A DNA stretch of 64,000 bases from an uncultured Eubacteriales bacterium (GTDB taxonomy: Bacteria; Bacillota; Clostridia; Oscillospirales; UBA644), in contig CAKSTW010000006.1 in the NCBI GenBank assembly GCA_934501435.1, positions 75,092-139,091 of the forward strand. The letters are read 5' to 3'. The position numbers and the translations under genes were made by a program. Below, piece after piece: positions 32,721-40,979 of this stretch. Position 1 is the stretch's first letter; the number at the start of each line of letters is the position of its first letter. The notes below the pieces were generated by a model, which ran no database searches, had not been told where the DNA came from, and saw only the letters and a list, made by a program, of their open reading frames with translations.

Positions 32721-33365
32721 TCAGAATTTTTTATGGACGCCCGTAACCGAAAATTCGACCCACTCGGCGATATTTACCGCATGGTCGCCTATACGCTCGA
32801 AATACTTTGCTATCATCAGAATATCAAGAGCATATTCCCCGTCCGCCGAGTTTTCGGTAATCATTTCGATAAGGGTCTTTTTGATTTGCGAAAAATCGTT
32901 ATCCACCACATCATCGTATCTGCAGACTTCCTCGGCAAGTTTCAGGTCTCCGCGGACATAGGCGTCTACGCTGTCGGTCACCATTTTTATCGTTGCCTCC
33001 GCCATTTTGCGGATACCGTGACATTCAGCGCCCGTTCTGCCGTTAAGGAAAACGATAATTTCGGCGATATCTTCCGCCTGATCGCCGATTCTTTCCATAT
33101 CGGTGATCATTTTAAGAGCAGCGGAAATAACGCGCAGGTCTCTTGCTACGGGCTGCTGTTGAAGAAGCAGTTTAAGACATATATTTTCAATCTCCCGCTC
33201 CATCTGATCGAGCGCATGTCCCTGTTCCATTGCCTTTTTCGCCTCTGCGGTATTTCCGGAAAGCAGCGCTTCGGCGGCAAGAGCGATAATGCTTTCGCAT
33301 TCAGCGCCCATCTCCGTCATTTTTTTATTCAGAAGTTCAAGTTGTTCGTCGAATCTGTTTCTCAT
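32721..33365 (-). CDS. phoU: Phosphate uptake regulator PhoU
   Basis: Negative regulator that links the Pst transporter to the PhoR-type kinase. The 214-residue all-helical protein consists of two PhoU repeats; metal-binding acidic motifs of the ExxxD type are visible in KMITDMERIGDQAEDI (first repeat) and MIAKYFERIGDHAVNIAEW (second repeat). It is the last gene of pstS-pstC-pstA-pstB-phoU and starts two bases after pstB. Length and placement are entirely typical. Confidence 0.96.
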   Translation of the reverse strand: MRNRFDEQLELLNKKMTEMGAECESIIALAAEALLSGNTAEAKKAMEQGHALDQMEREIENICLKLLLQQQPVARDLRVISAALKMITDMERIGDQAEDIAEIIVFLNGRTGAECHGIRKMAEATIKMVTDSVDAYVRGDLKLAEEVCRYDDVVDNDFSQIKKTLIEMITENSADGEYALDILMIAKYFERIGDHAVNIAEWVEFSVTGVHKKF

Positions 33366-33367
33366 AA

Positions 33368-34123
33368 TTATCCGAACCTTCCCGTAATATAATCTTCGGT
33401 ACGCTTATCTTCGGGCTGTGAAAATATCTTTTCGGTCGCTCCGAATTCAACAAGTTCGCCAAGGAGGAAAAATGCCGTATAATCGGAAATCCTGACCGCC
33501 TGCTGCATATTGTGCGTAACCATTACGACCGTATATTCTTCCTTTAACTGCAAAGTAAGGTCCTCTATTCTCGAAGTTGAAATAGGGTCGAGAGCGGAGG
33601 TCGGTTCGTCCATTAAAAGAATTTTCGGTTTTACTGCAAGCGCGCGGGCGATACACAGCCTCTGCTGCTGCCCGCCCGAAAGTCCGAGCGCGCTTTTCTT
33701 AAGTCTGTCCTTTACCTCGTCCCAGATAGCAGCCCCGCGAAGCGCTTCTTCCACTATCGCGTCAAGTTTCGCGCGGTTTTTTGTTCCGTGAGTCCTCGGA
33801 CCGTAAGCAATATTATCGTAAATGCTCATCGGAAAAGGATTCGGTTTCTGAAAGACCATACCTATATCTCTGCGAAGTTCGTTCACGTCAATGCTTTTGT
33901 CAAAGATATCGCGTCCGCCGTAAAACACGTTTCCGGAAATTTTAACGGTCGGAATAAGGTCGTTCATTCGGTTCAGAGTCTTCAGAAACGTGGATTTTCC
34001 GCAGCCCGACGGTCCGATAAGCGCGGTGATGCTGTTTTCGGGAATATTTATATTTATATTTTTAAGCGCCTGATTGTCGCCGTACCATAAACATAAATTT
34101 TCCGCCGTCATTATATTGTTCAT
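33368..34123 (-). CDS. pstB: Phosphate ABC transporter ATP-binding protein PstB
   Basis: ATPase of the high-affinity phosphate importer. The 251-residue sequence has Walker A GPSGCGKST (about 33-41), the signature LSGGQQQRLCIARAL, Walker B ILLMDEPTSALDP and a C-terminal RTEDYITGRFG, the standard PstB ending. AAAGGAGAGG precedes the ATG. Its start overlaps the end of pstA by four bases, indicating coupled translation with the permease. Confidence 0.97.
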   Translation of the reverse strand: MNNIMTAENLCLWYGDNQALKNININIPENSITALIGPSGCGKSTFLKTLNRMNDLIPTVKISGNVFYGGRDIFDKSIDVNELRRDIGMVFQKPNPFPMSIYDNIAYGPRTHGTKNRAKLDAIVEEALRGAAIWDEVKDRLKKSALGLSGGQQQRLCIARALAVKPKILLMDEPTSALDPISTSRIEDLTLQLKEEYTVVMVTHNMQQAVRISDYTAFFLLGELVEFGATEKIFSQPEDKRTEDYITGRFG

Positions 34124-34962
34124 AAACCTCTCCTTTTTGAAAAATGTCTGCCGACAGCCGTTGCCGCCGCATTTATGAGCAAGGTCAGAAACATCAGTAT
34201 CGCGGCAATAGCAAAGGCGACGCCGAACTCGCCCTCTTCTTTGGCGTAGACGTAAAGCGCGACGGTAAGAGTCGCTCCGGGTCTTGCAAGCCCCTCGAAT
34301 ATTCCGTTAAGGGCATGAGCAAAGCCCGCAGTAAAAAGAAGCGCCGCGGATTCGCCCAGAATTCTGCCGACGGAAAGAATACATCCCGTAACGACGCCGT
34401 CGACGCAGCCGGGAAGCACGACGGTACGAATGACCCGCCATTTTCCCGCGCCGAGCCCGAACGCGCCCTCTCTGTACGCCTGCGGCACCGTCTTCAGGCT
34501 TTCCTGGGTCGTTCTCATAACCGTCGGGAGATTCATTATAACAAGAGTAAGCGCTCCCGCAAGAAGGCTTGTGCCGAAATTATTCGAAAAAAGAAGCATG
34601 CCGACAAGCCCGTAGATTATCGACGGAATACCCGAAAGCGTTTCCGCGGCATATTCTATTACGGAAACGACCTTTTTGTTACCCGCATATTCCGTAAGAT
34701 AAACTGCCGCGCCCACTCCGAGAGGCAAAACAATGACTATTGTCGCGACAACGATATACAGAGTATTCAGAATGTCGGGCATAATACCTATTTTTTCCGC
34801 AAGGATACTCGGTTTTGTGGTAAGGAATTCCCACGATATATGAGGAAGACCTTTTGCAAGAACATAAATAAAAATAAACAGAACAAGAGCTGCGGTAAGC
34901 GCTGCGGAAACGAACGTCAGCGCCCGCATAAGATATATATAAAATTTTCGGTTTGCTTTCAT
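34120..34962 (-). CDS. pstA: Phosphate ABC transporter permease PstA
   Basis: One of two membrane subunits of the phosphate importer. The 280-residue protein has six hydrophobic segments and the ABC-importer EAA loop (TVPQAYREGAFGLGAGKWRVIRTVVLPG, residues about 155-182) that docks onto PstB. It begins one codon after pstC ends. The N-terminal MKANRKFYIYLMR is positively charged, consistent with a cytoplasmic N-terminus. Confidence 0.95.
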   Translation of the reverse strand: MKANRKFYIYLMRALTFVSAALTAALVLFIFIYVLAKGLPHISWEFLTTKPSILAEKIGIMPDILNTLYIVVATIVIVLPLGVGAAVYLTEYAGNKKVVSVIEYAAETLSGIPSIIYGLVGMLLFSNNFGTSLLAGALTLVIMNLPTVMRTTQESLKTVPQAYREGAFGLGAGKWRVIRTVVLPGCVDGVVTGCILSVGRILGESAALLFTAGFAHALNGIFEGLARPGATLTVALYVYAKEEGEFGVAFAIAAILMFLTLLINAAATAVGRHFSKRRGL

Positions 34963-35835
34963 TTATCTTTTCTTCTCCCGCTTCAAAAAGAAATTCAGAG
35001 TAGCGTTTATAAGCAAAATAAACAGATACAAAACCAACGCTATTGAAAAAAGCGCGTTTCTTTGCAGGCTTCCGGGACTTGAATAGGACATTTCGCTCGC
35101 GACCGCGGTCGTAAGAAAACGCACGCTCTGGAAAAGGGACGGCATATTCGCGACGTTTCCCGCTACCATCATAACAGCCATCGCTTCCCCTATCGCGCGC
35201 CCGACGCCCAGAACTACAGCCGCCGCAATCCCGCTTTTTGCAGCGGGGACGGACACCCGAAAATACGTTTCGGTCGCCGTTGCTCCGAGAGCAAGGGATG
35301 CGTCTTCATACTCTTTCGGAACTGCGTCGAGGGCGGAAACCGAAACCTTTATTATGTTCGGCAATATCATGACGGCAAGAACTATTATTGCCGAAAGAAG
35401 CCCCGAACCGTCGGGAACGCCGAAAATTTTTCTTACCGACGGCACGAGCACCAGCATTCCGACGAGCCCGTAAACGACAGACGGAATTCCCGCAAGAAGA
35501 TTCACGAAACTTTCCATTATACGCCTGACGGTCCTGCTTGCGATTTTAGAAAGAAATACCGCAGTAAAAAAACCTATCGGAACGCCTATAAGAAGAGCCC
35601 CCGCCATTCCGTAAACGCTTGTCAGAATAAAAGGAAGAATTCCGAATTTCGGTTCTGCGGCAGTCGAAGCCCATTCCTTTCCGAATAAGAAGTTGAAAAT
35701 ACCGATTTCCTTTATCGCGGGAATGCCCGAAACAATGAGGTATACGGTGATTACGAGGACACAGCCGACCGTAATAAGGCCGAGGATAAGAAACACTCCG
35801 TGTACCGTATTTTCAAGCAGTCTGTTTTTCTTCAT
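34963..35835 (-). CDS. pstC: Phosphate ABC transporter permease PstC
   Basis: Second membrane subunit of the phosphate importer. Of 290 residues, six hydrophobic segments are apparent, with the EAA loop AVPKEYEDASLALGATATETYFRVSVPA near residues 180-210. The sequence RRIMESFVNLLAGIPSVVYGLVGM is shared by PstC and PstA. GAGGTATTCAG precedes the ATG. It lies between pstS and pstA in canonical order. Confidence 0.95.
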   Translation of the reverse strand: MKKNRLLENTVHGVFLILGLITVGCVLVITVYLIVSGIPAIKEIGIFNFLFGKEWASTAAEPKFGILPFILTSVYGMAGALLIGVPIGFFTAVFLSKIASRTVRRIMESFVNLLAGIPSVVYGLVGMLVLVPSVRKIFGVPDGSGLLSAIIVLAVMILPNIIKVSVSALDAVPKEYEDASLALGATATETYFRVSVPAAKSGIAAAVVLGVGRAIGEAMAVMMVAGNVANMPSLFQSVRFLTTAVASEMSYSSPGSLQRNALFSIALVLYLFILLINATLNFFLKREKKR

Positions 35836-35849
35836 CTGAATACCTCGAT

Positions 35850-36650
35850 TTATTTTGCGGGAACTGCCCCCGCTTTCGCAATAATGTCGCCCGCAGCGGC
35901 GGAAGTGATGTAATCAAAGAACGACTGCGCACTTTCCGAAAGTTTTTCACCCGATCTTGTAACAAGAATAAAAGGTCTCTGTATTACATAACTGCCGTTT
36001 TTAACAGTATCTTCGCTCGGAGAGACACCTCCGACGGAAAGCGCCTTTACGCTGTCTTTGACCGCCGCAAGAGACGCATAACCGATAGCATTAGGATTTC
36101 CCGCAACCGTCGTTATGACGTCGCCCGTGGAAGTGAGTTCCTGACGGTATTTGCATTTGGATTCCGTACCCGTAACGGACTCAAAACCGTCTCTCGTGCC
36201 GCTTCCCGCTTCTCTGCCGATAAGAACGATCTCCGCGTCGTCGCCGCCCGCTTCTTTCCAATTCGTTATTTCTCCGGTATATATTTTCGTTATAGTATCA
36301 ATATCAAGGTCCAAAACAGGATTTTCGGGATTTACGATAACGGCTATTCCGTCAAAAGCAAGAACCGTGCCGTCAAGCCCCGCCTGTTTTTCTTCGTCTT
36401 TGAGATTTCTGCTCGAAAGGCCTATATCGCAGCGTCCTTCTTTTACCGCCTGAATTCCGGAACCCGAACCCGTCGCGTTATAAGTTACCGAAATTCCGGT
36501 ATCGTTTTCGAAAGCCTCCGCCAAAGCGCCGATGACCGTGCTCATAGAAGTCGAACCGTCTGTCGAAACTCCCGTTTTTCCCGAGGAACACCCGATGAGC
36601 AATGCGCAAAGCATTGCCGCAACAACAAGTAAACTGATAATTTTTTTCAT
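35850..36650 (-). CDS. pstS: Phosphate-binding lipoprotein PstS
   Basis: Extracellular phosphate receptor of the Pst system. The 266-residue chain begins MKKIISLLVVAAM and has the lipobox LLIGC, with the lipidated cysteine at residue 21. The mature part has the phosphate-binding TDGSTSM region, GSGSGIQAV, and SRNLKDEE and REAGSGTRDGFE segments that supply the anion-binding serines, aspartate and arginine. The start is uncertain: ATG at 36662 (four codons earlier) and TTG at 36680 are in frame, but the 36650 start gives a normal signal peptide. Confidence 0.93.
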   Translation of the reverse strand: MKKIISLLVVAAMLCALLIGCSSGKTGVSTDGSTSMSTVIGALAEAFENDTGISVTYNATGSGSGIQAVKEGRCDIGLSSRNLKDEEKQAGLDGTVLAFDGIAVIVNPENPVLDLDIDTITKIYTGEITNWKEAGGDDAEIVLIGREAGSGTRDGFESVTGTESKCKYRQELTSTGDVITTVAGNPNAIGYASLAAVKDSVKALSVGGVSPSEDTVKNGSYVIQRPFILVTRSGEKLSESAQSFFDYITSAAAGDIIAKAGAVPAK

Positions 36651-36684
36651 CTTTCTTAACATCCTTTCTTTTTTATACAACTGT

Positions 36685-36730
36685 ATTTTACCCTATTGCG
36701 GTAAAATTCATAAGACAATAGCTGTAAAAT
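36685..36730 (-). promoter_or_regulatory. Repeat cluster upstream of pstS
   Basis: ATTTTACC (36685-36692) and GGTAAAAT (36700-36707) form an 8-bp inverted repeat, and GTAAAAT recurs at 36724-36730, spaced 23 bases (about two helical turns) from the copy at 36701. A PhoP/PhoB-like binding region is a reasonable guess, not proven. Confidence 0.45.
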
Positions 36731-36744
36731 CGAAGTAAAAAATA

Positions 36745-36789
36745 GCTGAGGACTGATGGGGAAGCATTGCTTCCTTATCAGTCCTCAGC
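36745..36789. repeat. Long near-perfect palindrome
   Basis: A 13-bp perfect arm (36745-36757 with 36777-36789) encloses two G-T pairs and a further 7-bp perfect stem (GGAAGCA / TGCTTCC), giving a 22-bp hairpin with almost no loop. No T run follows, so it is not a typical terminator. Confidence 0.8.
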
Positions 36790-36796
36790 CAATAAA

Positions 36797-36819
36797 GAAT
36801 ACCGTTTTTTTCGGTATTC
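36797..36819 (-). terminator. Possible terminator of ruvX
   Basis: 8-bp stem GAATACCG / CGGTATTC (36797-36804, 36812-36819) with a seven-base loop, ten bases after the ruvX stop. The T run on the minus strand is weak (TTTATT). Confidence 0.5.
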
Positions 36820-36828
36820 CCTGTTTTT

Positions 36829-37239
36829 TTATTTTGAAGAATCAAGATATCCCTGCAAAAGGACGGCTGCCGCCGCCGCGTCGATCATACTGCGCTGGTC
36901 TTTCGCGTTCATATCTATATCGTGGAGGTGCTGCGACGCGATGACAGTTGTGAAGGCTTCGTTTACAAGTTTTATCTCAACGTCGGTACGTTTTGAAAGG
37001 AAAGTATGGAAACTTTCAACTTTTTCCTGCATTTTTCCTGGCTTTCCGTCCGTTCTTTTCGGATAGCCGAGAATTATCAGCCCGACGTTTTCCTTTTCTA
37101 TAATATCAAGAACAGCGTCTTTAAGACGCGTTCTTCCGTATCCCGAAAAAACGCAGTACGGGGTCGCTATCAGACCCAAAGGATCGCTTAACGCAATACC
37201 CGTACGCGCTTCTCCGAGGTCTATTGCCATAATTCTCAT
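36829..37239 (-). CDS. ruvX: Putative Holliday junction resolvase / pre-16S rRNA nuclease YqgF
   Basis: RNase H-fold protein of 136 residues. The first acidic catalytic residue sits in MAIDLGEARTGIALSDP, and the later conserved stretch is LGYPKRTDG followed by the C-terminal KDQRSMIDAAAAAVLLQGYL, with the third acidic residue. The family was first proposed as a resolvase, while experimental work in E. coli supports 16S rRNA 5'-end processing. It follows rpoD by three bases on the same strand. Confidence 0.93.
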   Translation of the reverse strand: MRIMAIDLGEARTGIALSDPLGLIATPYCVFSGYGRTRLKDAVLDIIEKENVGLIILGYPKRTDGKPGKMQEKVESFHTFLSKRTDVEIKLVNEAFTTVIASQHLHDIDMNAKDQRSMIDAAAAAVLLQGYLDSSK

Positions 37240-37242
37240 ATA

Positions 37243-38358
37243 TCAGTCAAGAAAGTCCTTAAGTTTCTTGCTTCTGCTCGGGTGACGAAGTTTACGCAAA
37301 GCCTTCGCCTCGATCTGTCTTATTCTTTCACGGGTGACCTTAAATTCTCTGCCGACCTCTTCGAGAGTGCGGTTTCTGCCGTCGTCAAGTCCGAAACGGA
37401 GCCTTAAAACTCTCGCCTCTCTTTCGGAAAGAGTATCAAGAACTTCGTTGAGTTCCTCTTTTAAGAGCATCTGGGAAGCGACGTCCTGAGGCGCGGGGAT
37501 ATCGTCGTCCGCGATAAAGTCGCCGAGGTGACTGTCTTCCTCTTCGCCGACAGGCGCTTCGAGGGAAACGGGATCCTGAGACACTTTAAGGATTTCTCTC
37601 ACCTTTTCAATAGGCATCTGAAGTTCTTCGGCAAGCTCGTCCGGCTGAGGCGCTCTGCCGAGTTCCTGCATGAGCGATTTTTCCGCTTTGGAAAGTCTCA
37701 TTATCGTTTCGACGATATGAACGGGTATTCTTATCGTTCTCGCCTGATCCGCTATCGCGCGGGTAATTGCCTGACGTATCCACCACGTGGCGTAGGTCGA
37801 GAATTTATAGCCTTTTGTCGCGTCGAATTTTTCAACGGCTTTGATAAGTCCGAGGTTACCTTCCTGAATAAGATCGAGGAACAAAAGACCTCTTCCGACG
37901 TATCTTTTTGCGATAGAAACGACAAGACGGAGGTTGGACTCGTTGAGTTTTCTTTTCGCCTCTTCGTCGCCCTGACTTACTCTCAGAGCAAGTTCGGTCT
38001 CTTCTTCGGGGGTGAGCAGCGGGAACTTGCCTATATCGTAAAGGTATATCTTTACGGGGTCGTCGATTATAATACCCTCGGACTGCAAAAACGCTTCCAT
38101 ATCCTCGGGATCTTCGGGAAGTTCTTCGGAATCTTCCTTTTCGATATTTTTAAGTTCCTCGGTCTTTACTTCGTCGTCAAAGTCGTCCTCAAGTTCAATT
38201 CCCTGATTGCTCAGGTCTTCGTAGAAAAGAACTTTCTGGCGGGCGTTGAGTTCCATTGAATCAAAGGCTTCCGCGACTTCGTTATAAGTAAGAGTACCCT
38301 TTTCCTTACCTTTTTCGAGAAGAGCGCGCATTATTTGTTTCTTTTCGTTCGTATCCAT
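37243..38358 (-). CDS. rpoD: Primary sigma factor RpoD/SigA
   Basis: Housekeeping sigma factor that recognises TTGACA/TATAAT promoters, matching those seen across this window. In 371 residues, region 1.1 is at the N-terminus, region 1.2 and 2 follow (DPVKIYLYDIGKFPLLTPEEE, then FLDLIQEGNLGLIKAVEKFD and STYATWWIRQAITRAI for -10 recognition), and region 4.2 carries TLEEVGREFKVTRERIRQIEAKA for the -35 box. An acidic insert sits at about residues 50-85. I chose the ATG at 38358 with GAGGGGAA upstream. It follows dnaG, the classical macromolecular synthesis operon. Confidence 0.97.
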   Translation of the reverse strand: MDTNEKKQIMRALLEKGKEKGTLTYNEVAEAFDSMELNARQKVLFYEDLSNQGIELEDDFDDEVKTEELKNIEKEDSEELPEDPEDMEAFLQSEGIIIDDPVKIYLYDIGKFPLLTPEEETELALRVSQGDEEAKRKLNESNLRLVVSIAKRYVGRGLLFLDLIQEGNLGLIKAVEKFDATKGYKFSTYATWWIRQAITRAIADQARTIRIPVHIVETIMRLSKAEKSLMQELGRAPQPDELAEELQMPIEKVREILKVSQDPVSLEAPVGEEEDSHLGDFIADDDIPAPQDVASQMLLKEELNEVLDTLSEREARVLRLRFGLDDGRNRTLEEVGREFKVTRERIRQIEAKALRKLRHPSRSKKLKDFLD

Positions 38359-38368
38359 AATTTTCCCC

Positions 38369-40138
38369 TCATTTATCTTTATTCTTGAGTTTTGCAAGGG
38401 TCGCGTTAAAGGAGTCGTCGTCAAGTTGACGGACCTCCTGCAGCAGCGCCTTGTTTTTTTCGGTTTTCAAAGCGGAGGCAAGTTCCGAGATTTTCCCCCG
38501 ATCGACATCGAAAGACCTTCCGTCGCGGACTTTTGCGGAAAGTTTGCCCATTTCCGTCTCCGAAAGTTCCTGTGAAATTCCGAGCAAAGGTTCGGTTGTC
38601 GGGTCTCTTTTTATCGCCGAAACAAGAAGTTCGTAAACCTTTTTGTTGAACTCGGTCATAAAATCGCCGGGAGATATTTCTTTTTCGAAATCGGCGGCAT
38701 ACTGCGGAAAATTCAGCAGGAGAGTTATGATATCGTCTTCGATCTTCATAACCTTGAAATGGGCATTCCGCCCCTCCGCAAACAGGTTTTTACCGAGACT
38801 GTCCATCGCGGTCCTGTCGTCTTTTTGCCGCTTGTATTTTGTCGCTTTCTTTATCTGAATATTTACTTCCGCCGTCAGATTTTCTTTAGTGACGCCGAAA
38901 TCTTCAGCTACCCTGTCTATGTATATTTCCCTTTCGATTCGGTTGTCGAGAGTCGCAAGCAGAACGATTATCTCTTTCAGACACTGCGTTTTTTCTTCCG
39001 TAACCGAAAGCTGATATTTTCTTTTTATTGTTTCTATCCTGTAATCCACCCTTGCCTGGGCGTTGGTCAGCAGTTTTTCAAAACTTTCCTTACCGTAAGT
39101 CTTGATAAATTCGTCCGGGTCTTTTCCTCCCGTAACGACAATGACTTTCGCCTTAACGTCGAAAGACTTAAGAACGTCAAGTCCGCGCCTTGTCGCCTTC
39201 TGCCCCGCCTCGTCGCTGTCGTAGCAAAGATATACATTATCCGTAACCGACTGGATAAGCCTTGCCTGATCGGGGGTAAGAGCCGTACCGAGAGCCGCGA
39301 CAGCGTTGTCGATACCTGCCTGATGGAGCGAAATGACGTCCATATATCCCTCGCATAAAATAAGCCCGTCCCTTTTCGACGTTTTGGCGTAATTCAGCGC
39401 GTAAAGATTTTTACCTTTTTTGAAGACCAGAGTTTCGGAGGTATTGAGATACTTTGCCGGATCGTTAGTCATGGTTCTGCCGCCGAAACCGATAACATTG
39501 TTACGATGGTCGATTATCGGGAACATGACCCTGTTTCTGAAACGGTCGAATATCCGGCTGCTGTCCTTTGCACTCACAGAAACAAGTCCGGAGGCTTTGA
39601 GTTCTTCTGCCGTATACCCTTTCGACCTCAGGTAAACGGTCAGAGCGTCCCATGAATCGGGGGAATATCCAAGCCCGAAACGGGTTATCGTCCTGTCGGA
39701 AAGTTGTCTGTTTTTAAGATAGGAAAGAGCCGCCGCGCCCTCTTTGGAGATAAGTTTGTCGTAGTAAAACCTTGCGGCAAGCCGGTTCATTTCAAGAATA
39801 CGTTTACGGAGATATGAAAGTTCGCTCTCGTAATTATCTTCGGGAGGAAGTTCCATTCCCGCCTGTTCGGCAAGGAAAGCAACGGCTTCCGCATAAGAAA
39901 GATTTTCTATCTTCATTATAAACGTAATGACGTCTCCGCCCGCGCCGCAGCCGAAACAGTAAAAAAGTTGTTTAGTCGGGTTAATGTTGAAAGACGGCGT
40001 TTTTTCGCCGTGGAAAGGACAGAGGGCAAGAACATTGTTTCCCCTTTTTTTAAGCTCTATGTAGCGGGAAGCGACGGTTTCAAGATCGCACCTTGACCGC
40101 AGTTCGTTAAGAAAATCTTCGCTGAAACGCCGAGCCAT
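38369..40138 (-). CDS. dnaG: DNA primase DnaG
   Basis: Synthesises RNA primers for lagging-strand replication. The 589-residue protein has the N-terminal CHC2 zinc finger (C40, H43, C61, C64), the TOPRIM catalytic core around ILCEGYMDVISLHQAG with the metal-binding glutamate and CYDSDEAG, and a C-terminal helicase-interaction domain. I chose the ATG at 40138 with AAAGGAGGG upstream; the longer frame includes promoter sequence. It precedes rpoD by ten bases, and the rpoD ribosome site overlaps its stop codon. Confidence 0.96.
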   Translation of the reverse strand: MARRFSEDFLNELRSRCDLETVASRYIELKKRGNNVLALCPFHGEKTPSFNINPTKQLFYCFGCGAGGDVITFIMKIENLSYAEAVAFLAEQAGMELPPEDNYESELSYLRKRILEMNRLAARFYYDKLISKEGAAALSYLKNRQLSDRTITRFGLGYSPDSWDALTVYLRSKGYTAEELKASGLVSVSAKDSSRIFDRFRNRVMFPIIDHRNNVIGFGGRTMTNDPAKYLNTSETLVFKKGKNLYALNYAKTSKRDGLILCEGYMDVISLHQAGIDNAVAALGTALTPDQARLIQSVTDNVYLCYDSDEAGQKATRRGLDVLKSFDVKAKVIVVTGGKDPDEFIKTYGKESFEKLLTNAQARVDYRIETIKRKYQLSVTEEKTQCLKEIIVLLATLDNRIEREIYIDRVAEDFGVTKENLTAEVNIQIKKATKYKRQKDDRTAMDSLGKNLFAEGRNAHFKVMKIEDDIITLLLNFPQYAADFEKEISPGDFMTEFNKKVYELLVSAIKRDPTTEPLLGISQELSETEMGKLSAKVRDGRSFDVDRGKISELASALKTEKNKALLQEVRQLDDDSFNATLAKLKNKDK

Positions 40139-40162
40139 ACAATCCCTCCTTTCAACATTCTC

Positions 40163-40191
40163 TATATACTTAATACTGCGAAATCTGACAA
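40163..40191 (-). promoter_or_regulatory. Promoter of dnaG-rpoD
   Basis: On the minus strand TTGTCA (40191-40186), 17-base spacer, TATATA (40168-40163), about 25 bases before the dnaG start. Confidence 0.65.
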
Positions 40192-40221
40192 AATCCTTGC
40201 GAAACATTGTGAATTTTTTTC

Positions 40222-40252
40222 AAAAAAAAGAGAGACCACAAAGTCTCTCTTT
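40222..40252 (-). terminator. Terminator of the liv operon
   Basis: On the minus strand a 10-bp stem AAAGAGAGAC / GTCTCTCTTT with a six-base loop and an eight-T run, starting five bases after the livF stop. Confidence 0.93.
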
Positions 40253-40256
40253 CATA

Positions 40257-40967
40257 TCAGCCTCCGAGATAGGCTTTTTTGATCTTATCGTCGTTGAGAA
40301 GTTCGTTTCCTGTTCCGGTCATTGAAATGTTTCCGGTTTCAAGGACGTACGCCCTGTCGGAGATCGCGAGAGATTTTCCCGCATTCTGTTCGACAAGAAG
40401 AATCGTCGTTCCCTCATTGTGTATCTCCTTGATAATATCAAAGACCTGATTTACAAGGAGCGGAGAAAGTCCCATCGACGGTTCGTCGAGCATAAGCAGT
40501 TTCGGGCGGCTCATAAGCGCTCTGCCGATCGCGAGCATCTGCTGTTCTCCGCCTGAAAGCGTTCCTGCGACCTGATTTTTCCTTTCTTCAAGTCTCGGGA
40601 ATTTCTTATAGACGTTCTTTATGTCTTCTTTTATCGACGCGCTGTTTTTTCTTGTATGCGCTCCGAGAAGAATATTTTCGTAGACTGTCAGTTCCTGGAA
40701 AATTCTTCTTCCCTCAGGAACCTGAGTCATTCCGAGTTCGACTATCTTATGGGACGGCATCTTCGTAATATCCGTCCCGTTATAAGTAACGGAGCCGGAT
40801 TTTATCGGAATAAGGCCCATAATGCTGTGCATCGTCGTGGTTTTTCCCGCGCCGTTCGCCCCGATAAGGGTTACTATTTCGCCCTCGTTTACTTCAAAAC
40901 TTATTCCCTTGAGCGCCTGGATGACGCCGTAGTAAACACGGAGGTCATGTACTTCGAGTAATGCCAT
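40257..40967 (-). CDS. livF: Branched-chain amino acid ABC transporter ATPase LivF
   Basis: Second ATPase of the high-affinity Leu/Ile/Val importer. The 236-residue chain has Walker A GANGAGKTT (about 36-44), signature LSGGEQQMLAIGRAL, Walker B LLMLDEPSMGLSP and H-loop LVEQN. LSGGEQQMLAIGRAL and DEPSMGLSP distinguish LivF from LivG. AAGGAGG precedes the ATG. Last gene of livK-livH-livM-livG-livF and followed by a strong terminator. Confidence 0.95.
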   Translation of the reverse strand: MALLEVHDLRVYYGVIQALKGISFEVNEGEIVTLIGANGAGKTTTMHSIMGLIPIKSGSVTYNGTDITKMPSHKIVELGMTQVPEGRRIFQELTVYENILLGAHTRKNSASIKEDIKNVYKKFPRLEERKNQVAGTLSGGEQQMLAIGRALMSRPKLLMLDEPSMGLSPLLVNQVFDIIKEIHNEGTTILLVEQNAGKSLAISDRAYVLETGNISMTGTGNELLNDDKIKKAYLGG

Positions 40968-40979
40968 ATCGTTTCCTCC

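Noticed and set aside
34144..35046. Plus-strand frame of 300 codons opposite pstA
   Set aside because: Very basic, low-complexity translation and antisense to a conserved permease gene.
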